Shown one piece after another: positions 9,637 to 21,600 of a stretch of DNA of 64,000 nucleotides. How positions within the stretch are numbered: position 1 is the stretch's first letter; each line of letters begins with the position of its first letter. Source of the DNA: Lichenostomus cassidix (lineage: Eukaryota; Chordata; Aves; Passeriformes; Meliphagidae); contig VLJF02000034.1 in assembly GCA_008360975.2 (NCBI GenBank), positions 1,757,810 through 1,821,809 on the forward strand, written 5' to 3'. The position numbers were made by a program, and so were the translations under genes. The notes under the pieces were generated by a model that did not search any database, was not told where the DNA came from, and saw nothing but the letters and a program-made list of their open reading frames with translations.

Positions 9637-12600
9637 CTGGGTTTTTTGGGAAAAAGTTTGGGTTACAAAATTTGGGGATTTTTTCCCAAATTTTTGGGAT
9701 TTTTTTCCGGATTTTTTGGATTTTTTTTCCTGATTTTTTAAGATTTTTTCTAAATTTTTGGGGATATTTTTCCTGATTTTTGGATTTTCTTTCCTGATTT
9801 TTCGGGATTTTTTCAATTATTTTTTGGGATTTTTCCGATTTTTTGGATTTTTTCCGATTTTCTCTGATTTTGGGATTTTTTTCCTGATTTTTTGGGATTT
9901 TTTCCTGATTTGTTGGTAATTTTTTTCTCGATTTTTTGGTAATTTTTTCTCGATTTTTGGTAATTTTTTCTTGATTTTTCGTGATTTTTTCTCGTTTTTT
10001 TTGCTAATTTTTTCTTGAATTTTTCTCGATTTTCTGGGTAATTTTTCCCCAATTTTTGGTAATTTTTTCTTGAATTTTTAATCAATTTTTTGTAATTTTT
10101 TCTTGAATTTTTCTCGATTTTTTGGGTAATTTTTCTTCGAATTTTTAGGGTTTTTTTCCCGAATTTTTGAGGTTTTTATCGATGCCAAAATTCGATTTCT
10201 TCCCCCGAGGGATTCGGGATTTTCGGCAGTTCCAGAGGTGATCCAACTGGGTTTTTTGGGAAAAGGTTTGAGTTATAAAATTTGGGGATTTTTTCCCAAA
10301 TTTTTGGGATTTTTTCCTGATTTTTGGGGATTTTTTTCTGATTTTTTGGGATTTTTTTCCCTGTTTTTTGGGGTTTTTTCCTTGAATTTTCAAGATTTTT
10401 TCCTTAATTTTTGGTCATTTTTTTCTTGATTTTTTGGTAACTTTTAATAGATTTTGTTTCTAATTTTTCTCCTGAGTTTTTGTAATTTTTTTCTAGATTT
10501 TTTTGTAATTTTTTCCTCGTTTTTTCGTAATTTTTTTCTCGATTTTTTTGCAATTTTTCCCCAAATTTTTGGTAATTTTTTCTCGAATTTTTCTCGATTT
10601 TTTTGTAATTTTTTTCCTCGTTTTTCTGGGATTTTTTGTCTTCATTTTAAAAATTATTTAATCTATTTTTTCTAATTTTTCTCAATTTTTTTTTGCTTTT
10701 TCACAATTTTCTGGTGGTTTTTGGTTTCTTCCTGGATTTTGCAGGTTTTTTCCCCAAATTTTTGGGTTTTTCCCTCATTTTTGGGGTTATTTTTTCCCTC
10801 ATTTTTGTTTTTTCCCCAGATTTTTGGGATTTTTCCTCATTTTTTGGGGTTTTTCCCCAGATTTTGGGATTTTTCCTCATTTTTGGGATTTTTCCCCCAG
10901 ATTTTTGGGATTTTTTCCGCAATTTTTGGGATTTTTTCCCCAAATTTTTGGGGTTTTTTTCCCCAGATTTTTGGGATTTTTTCTCATTTTTTGGGGTTTT
11001 TATCCCCAGATTTTTGGGATTTTTTCCTCATTTTTTGGGGTTTTTTTCCCCAAACTTTTGGATTTTTTCCTCATTTTTTGGGGTTTTTTTCCCCAGATTT
11101 TTGGGATTTTTTCCCCAATTTTTTGGGGTTTTTTTCCCCAGATTTTTTGGATTTTTTTCCTCATTTTTTGGGGTTTTTTCCCCCAGATTTTTGGGATTTT
11201 TTCCTCATTTTTTGGGGTTTTTTTCCCCAGATTTTTGGGTTTTTTCCCCCAAAATTTTGGGCTTTTTTCCCCCAGATTTTTAGGGGTTTTTCCCCAAATT
11301 TCTTTGGTTTTTCCTCCAAATTTTTGGGGTTTTTTCCCCTCATTTTTGGGTTTTTTTTCCCAGATTATTGGGGATTTTTCCCAAAATTTTTTGGGTCTTT
11401 TTTCCCCCAGATTTTTGGGATTTTTTTCCCCCATTTTTTCGGGTTTTTTCCCCCAAATTTTTCGGGTTTTTTCCCCAAATTTTGGGTTTTTTTCCCCAAA
11501 TTTTTCGGGGTTTTTCCCAAATTTTCAGGTTTTTTCCCCCAAATTTTTGGATTTTTTCCCCAAATTTTTGGGTTTTTTTCCTCCAAAATTTTCATTTTCC
11601 CCAAATTTCCCAAATTTATCAGTTTTTTTCCCCCAAATTTTGCCTTTTTTCCCCCAAATTTATTCCCTTTTCCCCAAACATTTCCATTTTTCCCCAAATT
11701 TCCCAAATTTCCCCAAATTTCCCCAAATTTCCATTTTTCCCCCCAAATTTTGGGCATTTTTCCCCCAAATTTTGGCTTTTTTACCCCAAATTTTGCATTT
11801 TCCCCAAATTTTTTCATTTTCCCCAAATATTTGTATTTTCCCCAAATATTTTCATTTTTCCCCCAAATTTTGCCTTTTTTCCCCCAAATTTTTTCATTTT
11901 TTCCCCAAATATTTTTATTTTTTTCCCCAAATTTCCCAAAATTTCCCCAAAATCCCCATTTTTCCCCCCAAATTTCACTCACCCACGGTGTGAATCGCTC
12001 TCCGGAAAGGCAAAATCCCAAAACTGTACTGGAAAATTCCTCTGGCGTGGAAAATGGGCAAAGCAAAGCCGAAAATCCTCTGCAGTCTCACCTGGAAATC
12101 CCTGAGTTTGGATCCAGGAGGGTTTGAGATTTGCTGGAAAAGGTCGTTTTCCCCAAAACTGAACACGGGAACGAGAGGAGTCCTAAAAAATTTGGGAAAA
12201 AAACTGAATTTTTGGGGTGAAATACTGAAAAAATATGAATTTTTCAGCTAAAATCCTTTAAAAAATCTGATTTTTTGGGAGAAATCCTAAAAAAAATCAG
12301 ATTTTTTTGGGGTGAAATGCTAAAAAATCAGATTTTTTGGGGTTAAATCCTGAAAAAATCTGAATTTTTGGGGTGAAATGTTAAAAAAAGGTGATTTTGG
12401 GGTGAAATCCTAAAAAATGTTAATTTTTGGGGTTAAATACTAAAAAAAAAGTGAATTTTTGGGGTGAAATGCTAAAAAAATCTGATTTTCTGGGGTTAAA
12501 ATCATCCCAGAAATGAGAAATCCTAAAAAAATCTGATTTTTTTGGGTGAAATCCTAAAAAAAATGTGATTTTTTGGGGTGAAATCCTAAAAAAAATGTGA

Positions 12601-15600
12601 TTTTTTGGGGTGAAATCCTAAAAAAAATCTGAATTTTTGGAGTGAAATCCTGAAAAAAATGTGATTTTTTGGGTTACAATTCATCCCCAAAATTGGGAAA
12701 ATCACAAAAAAAATCTGATTTTTTTGAGGTGAAATCCTAAAAAAATTCTGATTTTTTGTGTCAAAATTCATCCCAAAATGGGGAAATCCTAAAAAAAAAT
12801 TCATCCCAAAATGGGGAAAATCCCAAATCTTTCCCAGAAATCCCCAAATTTCCCCAGAAATCCCAAAACTCCTCTGCAGCTTCAGCTGGAAATCCCTGAG
12901 TTTGGATCCAGGAGGGTTTGGGATTTGCTGGAAAAGGTCGTTTTCCCCAAAACTGAACACGGGAACGAGTGGAGTCCTGAAAAATTTGGGAAAAATCTAA
13001 AAAAAATCTGAATTTTTAGGATGAAATATTTGAAAAAATGTGAATTTTTGGGGTGAAATACTAAAAAAAATCTGATTTTTTGGGGTGAATTCTAAAAAAA
13101 ATGTGATTTTTTGGGGGTGAAATGCTAAAAAATCAGATTTTTTGGGGTTAAATCCTGAAAAAATCTGAATTTTTGGGGTGAAATTGATCCCAAAATTCGA
13201 TTTTTTGGGGTGAAATCCTAAAAAAAATGTGAATTTTTGGGGTTAAATTGATCCCAGAAATGAGAAATCCTACAAAAATGTGAATTTTTGGGGTGAAATC
13301 CTAAAAAAACATCTGATTTTTTCAGCTAAAATCCTAAAAAATATTTGATTTTTTGGGTTAAATTCATTCTAAAGTTCGATTTATTTGGTTAATTTCGTCC
13401 CAAAATTCTGATTTTTTGGGGTAAATTTCATCGCAGAAATGAGAAATCCTAAAAAAATCTGAGTTTTTGGGGTTAAAATTCATCCCAAAATTGGGAAATC
13501 TTAAAAAAAGTCTGATTTTTGGGATTAAAATTCATCCTAAAAAGGAAAAAATCCTAAAAAAATCTGATTTTTTGAGGTGAAATCCTAAAAAAATTCTGAT
13601 TTTTTGGGTCAAAATTCATCCCAAAATTGGGAAATCCTAAAAAAAAATTCATCCCAAAATGGGGAAAATCCCAAATCTTTCCCAGAAATCCCCAAATTTC
13701 CCCAGAAATCCCAAAACTCCTCTGCAGCTTCAGCTGGAAATCCCTGAGTTTGGATCCAGGAGGGTTTGGGATTTGCTGGAAAAGGTCGTTTTCCCCAAAA
13801 CTGAACACGGGAACGAGTGGAGTGCTGGAAAATTTGGGAAAAAATCGGAATTTTTGGGGTGAAATATTAAAAAAAAAGTGATTTTTTGGGAGAAATCCTA
13901 AAAAAAATCAGATTTTTTGGGGTGAAATCGTAAAAAAATCTGAATTTTTGGAGTGAAATTGATCCCAAAATTCGATTTTTTGGGGTGAAATCCTAAAAAA
14001 AATGTGAATTTTTGGGGTTAAATTGATACCAGAAATGAGAAATCCTAAAAATATTCTGATTTTTTGGGGTTAAATTAATCCTAAAATTCGATTTTTTTGG
14101 TTAATTTCGTCCCAAAATTCTGATTTTTTGGGTTAAATTTCATCCCAGAATTGGGAAATCCCCAAAAAAAAAATTCTGATTTTTTGGGGTGAAATCCTAA
14201 AAAATAATCTGATTTTTTGGGTTAAATTGATCCCAAAATTGGGAAAACCTAAAAAAAAAAGTCTGATTTTTTGATCCCAAAATGACCCCAAATCACCCCA
14301 AATCCCCCAGAAATGACCCAAAATGACCCCAATTCCCCCAAAATGACCCCAAATGGCCCAAAATCCACCCAAAATGACCCCAAAATCCCCCAAATTGACC
14401 CCAAATCCCCCAAAAATGACCAATCCACCGGAAATGATCCCAAAATCCCCCAAAAATGACCCCAAATAACCCCAAAATCCGCCAGAAATTACCCCAAAAT
14501 GACCCAAAATCCCCCAAAATCCACTGGAATTGATCTCAAATCCTCCAGAAATGACCCAAAATTACCCCAAATTCCCTGGAAATGACCCCAAATCCACCCC
14601 AAAATCCGCCCAAAATGACCCCAAATGACCCCAAAATCCCCCAAAATGACCCCAAAATCCCCCAAAAGGATCCAAAATGACCCCAAATCGCCCAGAAATG
14701 ACCCAAAAAATGACCCCAAATCCCCTGGAAATGACCCCAAATCACTCCAAAATGCCCCAAAATGACCCCAAAATGACCCCAAATCATCCCAAAATCCCCA
14801 AAATGACCCCAAAATCCACCCCAAATCCCCTAGAAATGACAGAAAACGACCCCAAATCACCCTAAAATGACCCAAAATGACTCCAAATCGCCCAGAAATG
14901 ACGCCAAAATCACCCTAAAACTCTCCCAAAATGACCCAAATTTTTGCCAAATGACCCCAAAAATCCCCCAAAATGACCCCAAACCCACCCAAAATTTAGG
15001 GCAATCCTGACGAAACCTCGTCGGCGCCTGATCTGCAGCCGCAGAGCTCCTGGCCGAGCGTCCAGCGCCATCACCCCAAAATCCCCCAAAATCACCCCAA
15101 AATCCCCCAAAATCACCCCAAAATCCCCCAAAATCACCCCAAAATGACCCAAAATTCCCCCGAAATGACCCCAAATCCCCCAGAAATCACTCCAAATCCA
15201 CCAGAAATGACCCAAAATGACCCCAAATCCTGCCAAAGTGACTCCAAATTGACCCCAAAATCCACCAGAATTGACTCCAAATCCACCAGAAATGACCCCA
15301 AAATCCCCCAGAAATGACCCAAAGTGACCCCAAAATGACCCCAAATCCCCCCAAAATTACCCCAAATCTTCTGGAAATCCTCTGGAAATGACCCCAAATC
15401 ATCCCAAAATGACCCCAAAATGACCCCAAATCTCCCAGAAATGACACAAAATGACCCAAAATCCACCAGAAATGACCCCAAATCATCCCAAAATGACCCC
15501 AAATCATCCCAAATCCACCAGAAATTGCTCCAAATCCACTGGAAATGACCCCAAAATGACCCCAAAATCCACCAGAAATGACCCAAAACTGACCCCAAAA

Positions 15601-18600
15601 TCCCCCAGAAATGACCCCAAAATGACCCCAAATCTCCCAGAAATGACCCCAAATCATCCCAAATCCCACCCAAATTTTTGGAAATGACCCTAAATCCACT
15701 GCAAATGACCCTAAATCCCCCAGAAATGACCTAAAATGCCACCAAATCCACCAAAAATTACCCCAAATCCACCAGAAGTGACCCCAAATTTTTGCCAAAT
15801 TCCCCCAAAAATCCCCCAAACCCACCCAAAATTTAAGGCAATCCTGACAAATCCCCTCCTGCGCCTGATCTGCAGCCGCAGAGCTCCTGGCCGAGCGTCC
15901 AGCGCCATCACCCCAAAATCCCCCAAAATCACCCAAAATCACCCCAAAATCATCCCAAAATGACCCAAAATCCACCCGAAATGACCCCAAATCCCCCAGA
16001 AATCACTCCAAATCCACCAGAAATGACTCAAAATGACCCCAAATCCTGCCAAAGTGACTCCAAATTGACCCCAAAATCCACCAGAATTGACGCCAAATCC
16101 ACCAGAAATGACCCCAAAATCCCCCAGAAATGACCCAAAGTGACCCCAAAATGACCCCAAATCTTCTGGAAATCCTCTGGAAATGACCCCAAATCATCCC
16201 AAAATGACCCCAAAATGACCCCAAATCCCCCAGAAATTACAGTAAATCGATGCCAAATCCCCCAAAAATTACCCCAAAATGACCCCAAATCCCCCAAAAA
16301 TGACCCAAAATCACCCCGAAATCCAGCAAAAATTACCCCAAATCTTCCAGAAATGACCCAAAATGACTCCAAATCCCCCAGAAATGACCCAAAATCCCCC
16401 CAAATCCCCCGGAAATTTGCCAAAAATGGCTACAAATCCCCCAGAAATTACCCCAAATCCACCCTGAAACTCCCCGAAATGACCCCAAAATGACCCAAAT
16501 TTTTGCCAAATTCCCCCAAAAACCCACCCAAAATTCAGGGCGATCCTCACGAAACCCCGTCGGCGCCTGATCTGCAGCCGCAGAGCTCCTGGCCGAGCGT
16601 CCAGCGCCTCGGCCGCTCCGCCCAGCGCGATGACCCCAAAATCCCCCAAAATTACCCCAAAATGACCCCAAAATGACCCAAAATCCACCAGAAATGACCC
16701 CAAAATCCACCCAAAATGACCCCAAAAGGATCCAAAATCATCCCAAAATCGCCCAGAAATGACCCTAAATCCACCGGAAATGACCCAAAATGACCCCAAA
16801 ATTACCCCAAAACAACTCCAAATCCCCCAAAAATGACCCAAAATCACCCCGAAATCCAACAAAAATTACCCCAAATCATCCCGAAATGACCCCAAAATGA
16901 CCTCAAATCCACCAGAAATGACCCAAAATTGACTTCAAATCTCCCAGAAATTACCCCAGATGACCCCAAATCATCCCAAAATGACTCCAAAATGACCCCA
17001 AATCTCCCAGAAATGACCCAAAATCACCCCAAATCCCCTGGAAATTAGCCAAAAATGGCTACAAATCCCCCAGAAATTACCCCAAAATGACCCCAAAATC
17101 CACCAGAAATGACCCCAAATCACCCCAAATCATCCCAAAATGACCCAAAATGATCCCAAATCCACCAGAAATGACCCAAAAATGACCCCAAATCCCCTGG
17201 AAATGACCCCAAATCACTCCAAAATGCCCCAAAATGACCGCAAATTCCACCGGAAATGACCCAAAATCCCCCAAAACGACCCCAAAATGACCCAAATTTT
17301 TGCCAAATCTCCCAAAAACCCACCCAAAATTCAGTGCAATCCTCACGAAACCTCGTCGGCGCCTGATCTGCAGCCGCAGAGCTCCTGGCCGAGCGTCCAG
17401 CGCCATCACCCCAAAATCCCCCAAAATCACCCCAAAATCACCCCAAAACCACCCCAAAATGACCCCAAAATGACCCCAAAATGACCCCAAAATCCCCCAA
17501 AATGACCCAAAATCCACCGAAATGACCCAAAATCCACTGGAATTGATCTCAAATCCTCCAGAAATGACCCAAAATCCACCAGAAATTACCCTAAATCCCT
17601 CAAAAATCACCCCAAATAACCCCAAAATCCACCAGAAATTACCCCAAAATGACCCAAAAATGACCCAAAATCCCCCAAAATGACCCCAAAATCCACTGGA
17701 ATTGATCTCAAATCCTCCAGAAATGACCCAAAATTACCCCAAATTCCCTGGAAATTACCCCAAATCCACCCCAAAATCCGCCCGAAATGACCCCAAATGA
17801 CCCCAAAATCCCCCAAAATGACCCCAAAATCCCCCAAAAGGATCCAAAATGACCCCAAATCGCCCAGAAATGACCCAAAAAATGACCCCAAATCCCCTGG
17901 AAATGACCCCAAATCACTCCAAAATGCCCCAAAATGACCCCAAAATGACCCCAAATCATCCCAAAATCCCCAAAATGACCCCAAAATCCACCCCAAATCC
18001 CCTAGAAATGACAGAAAACGACCCCAAATCACCCTAAAATGACCCAAAATGACCCCAAATCCCCCTAAAATGACCCAAAATCACCCTAAAACTCTCCCAA
18101 AATGACCCAAATTTTTGCCAAATGACCCCAAAAATGCCCCAAAATGACCCCAAACCCACCCAAAATTGAGGGCGATCCTGACAAATCCCCTCCTGCGCCT
18201 GATCTGCAGCCGCAGAGCTCCTGGCCGAGCGTCCAGCGCCTCGGGGGTGCCAAATCCACCCCAAATCACCCCAAAATCCACCCCAAAATCCACCCCAAAT
18301 GACCCCAAATCCCCCAAAATGATCTCAAATCCCCCAGAAATGACCCAAAATGACCCCAAATCCACAGAAATGACCCCAAAATGACCCAAAATCCCCCAAG
18401 TCCCCAAAATCTCCCAGAAATGACTCAAAATGACTCCAAATCCCCAGAAATTGCTCCAAATCCACTGGAAATGACCCAAAATTACCATAAAAACCAGAAA
18501 TGACCTCAAAATTTACCCCAAATCCCAAAAATGACCCTAAAATGACCCAAAATCCCCCAAAATCGCTCCAAATTCCCCAAGAAATGAACCCAAAATGACT

Positions 18601-21600
18601 GAAATCCAACAGAAATGACCCCAAATCACCCCAAAATGACCCCAAAGCCCAAAATCCCCAGAAATGACCCAAAACTGACCACAAAATCCCCCAGAAATGA
18701 CCCCAAAATGACCCCAAATCTCCCAGAAATGACCCACAAATGATCCCAAATCCACCCAAATTTTTGAAATGACCCCAAATCCACAAGAAATGACCCAAAA
18801 TGACCCCAAATCCCCCAGAAGTTACCCAAAACCGGCTACAAATCCCCCCAGAAATTACCCCAAATCCACCTTCAATCATCCCAAAATCCCCCCAAAATGA
18901 CCCAAATTTTTGGAAATGACCCCAAACTGACTCCAAATCCCCCAAAATTACCCAAAATTACCCAAAATCCCCCAAAATGATCCCAAAATCCCCCGGAAAT
19001 GACCCAAAATCATCCTTAAAATCCCCCAAATCTGCCCCAAAATGACCCAAATTTTTGCCAAATTCCCCCAAAATCCCACAAAAACCCACCCAAAATTCAG
19101 GGCGATCCTGACGAAACCTCGTCGGCGCCTGATCTGCAGCCGCAGAGCTCCTGGCCGAGCGTCCAGTGCCATCACCCCAAAACCCCCCAAAATGACCCCA
19201 AAATCACCCCAAAATGACCCAAAATCCCCCAAAATGACCCAAAATCCACTGGAATTGATCTCAAATCCTCCAGAAATGACCCAAAATTACCCAAAATTCC
19301 CTGAAAATTACCCAAAATCCACCCAAAATCCGCCTAAAATGACCCAAAATGACCCAAAATGACCCCAAAATGACCCCAAAATCCCCCAAAAGGACCCAAA
19401 ATCATCCCAAAATCGCCCAGAAATGACCCAAAATGACCCCAAAATCCTCCAGAAATGACCCAAAATGACCCAAAATCTCCCAGAAATGACCCAAAATGAC
19501 CCAAAATCCACCAGAAATGACCCAAAATCACCCCAAAATGACCCAAAATCACCCTAAAATGACCCAAAATTACTCCAAATCATCCCAAAATGACCCAAAA
19601 TCACCCTAAAATGACCCAAAATCGCCCAGAAATGACCCAAAATCACCCTAAAACTCACCCAAATCACCCAAAATCCCCCGGAAACGACCCAAAATCTCCT
19701 CATTTAAGACCCCCAAAGACCCCAAAATGACCCAAAATCATCCCAAAATCCCCTAAATTCACCCAAAACCTACCCAAAATTCAGGGCGATCCTGACAAAT
19801 CCCCTCCTGCGCCTAATCTGCACCGCAGAGCTCCTGGCCGAGCGTCCAGCGCCATCACCCCAAAATCCCCCAAAAATCACCCCAAAATCACCCCAAAATG
19901 ACCCAAAATGATCCCAAAATCCCCCAAAATGACCCCAAAATCCACTGGAATTGATCTCAAATCCTCCAGAAATGACCCAAAATTACCCCAAATTCCCTGG
20001 AAATTACCCCAAATTCACCCCAAAATCCGCCCGAAATGACCCAAAATGACCCCAAAATCACCCAAAATGACCCCAAAATCCCCCAAAAGGATCCAAAATG
20101 ACCCAAAATCGCCCAGAAATGACCCAAAAAATGACCCCAAATCGCCCAGAAATGACCCCAAAATCCACCTGAAATGACCCCAAATGATCTAAAAAATCCC
20201 CCAAATCTCCCCCAAAATGACCCAAATTTTTGCCAAATCTCCCAAAAACCCACCCAAAATTCAGTGCAATCCTGACGAAACCTCGTCGCGCCTGATCTGC
20301 AGCCCAGAGCTTGCGAGCGTCCAGCGCCATCACCCCAAAATCACCCAAAATGACCCCAAAATCACCCCAAAATGACCCCAAATCCCCCAAAATGATCACA
20401 AATCCACCCGAAATGATCTAAAATCCCCCAGAAATGACCCAAAATGACTCCAAATCACCCCAAAATGACCCCAAATCTCCCAGAAATGACCCCAAAATCC
20501 ACCCAAAATGACCCCAAATTCACCCAAAATCTCCCAGAAATAACTCAAAATTACTCAAAATCCACCAGAAATCGCTCCAAATCCACTGGAAATGACCCCA
20601 AAATGACCCAAAATCATCCCAAAATCTCCCAAAATGACCCTAAATTGACCCCAAAATCCACCAGAAATGACCCCAAATCATCCCAAAATGACCCCAAAAT
20701 GACTCCAAATCCACCAGAAATCGCTCCAAATCCACTGGAAATTACCCCAAAATGACCCCAAATCCACCAGAAATGACCTCAAAATTGACCCTAAATCTCC
20801 CAAAATGCCCCCAAAATTACACCAAATGACCCCAAAATGACCCAAAATCCCCCAAAATTACCCCAAAATGACCCAAAATGACCCCAAAATCCCCCAAAAT
20901 GACCCCAAAATCCCTCAAAAGGATCCAAAATAACCCAAAATCGCCCAGAAATGACCCTAAATCCACCGGAAATGACCCCAAAATGCCCCCAAATCCACCA
21001 AAAATTATCCCAAAATGACCCAAATTTTTGCCAAATCTCCCAAAAACCCACCCAAAATTGAGGGCGATCCTGACAAATCCCCTCCTGCGCCTGATCTGCA
21101 GCCGCAGAGCTCCTGGCCGAGCGTCCAGCGCCATCACCCCAAAATCCCCCAAAATCACCCCAAAATGACCCCAAAATCCCCCCAAGTCCCCCCAGATCTC
21201 CCAGAAATGACCCAAAATAACCCCAAATCCACCAGAAATTGCTCCAAATCCACTGGAAATTACCCCAAAATGACCCCAAAATCCACCAGAAATTACCCCA
21301 AAATGACCCCAAATCATCCCAAAATCTCCCAAAATGATCCCAAAATGAACCCAAAATCCACCAGAAATGACCCCAAATCCCATGGAAATGACCCCAAAAT
21401 TGACCCCAAATCATCCCAAAATGACCCCAAAATGACCCCAAATCTCCCAGAAATGACCCCAAATGATCCCAAATCCCATCCAAATTTTTGGAAATGACCC
21501 AAAATCCACAAGAAATGACCCAAAATGACCCCAAATCCCCCAGAAGTTACCCAAAACCGGCTACAAATCCCCCCAGAAATTACCCCAAATCCACCCTAAA

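Larger units (their letters stand above)
12183..14270. repeat. TTTTTTGGGGTGAAATCCTAAAAAAATCTGA repeat, MOGAT3 intron
   Basis: Units of about 35-45 bases alternate TTTTTGGGGTGAAATCC with TAAAAAAATCTGA. A larger duplication is nested inside: about 12710-13020 matches 13560-13870 closely and carries an exon fragment in each. Confidence 0.9.

Noticed and set aside
10760..11440. Hydrophobic open frames such as [16 protein letters not shown] resembling membrane proteins
   Set aside because: TTTTTTGGG-type DNA always yields F, G, L and I; the pattern follows the repeat period and is not that of a real transmembrane protein.
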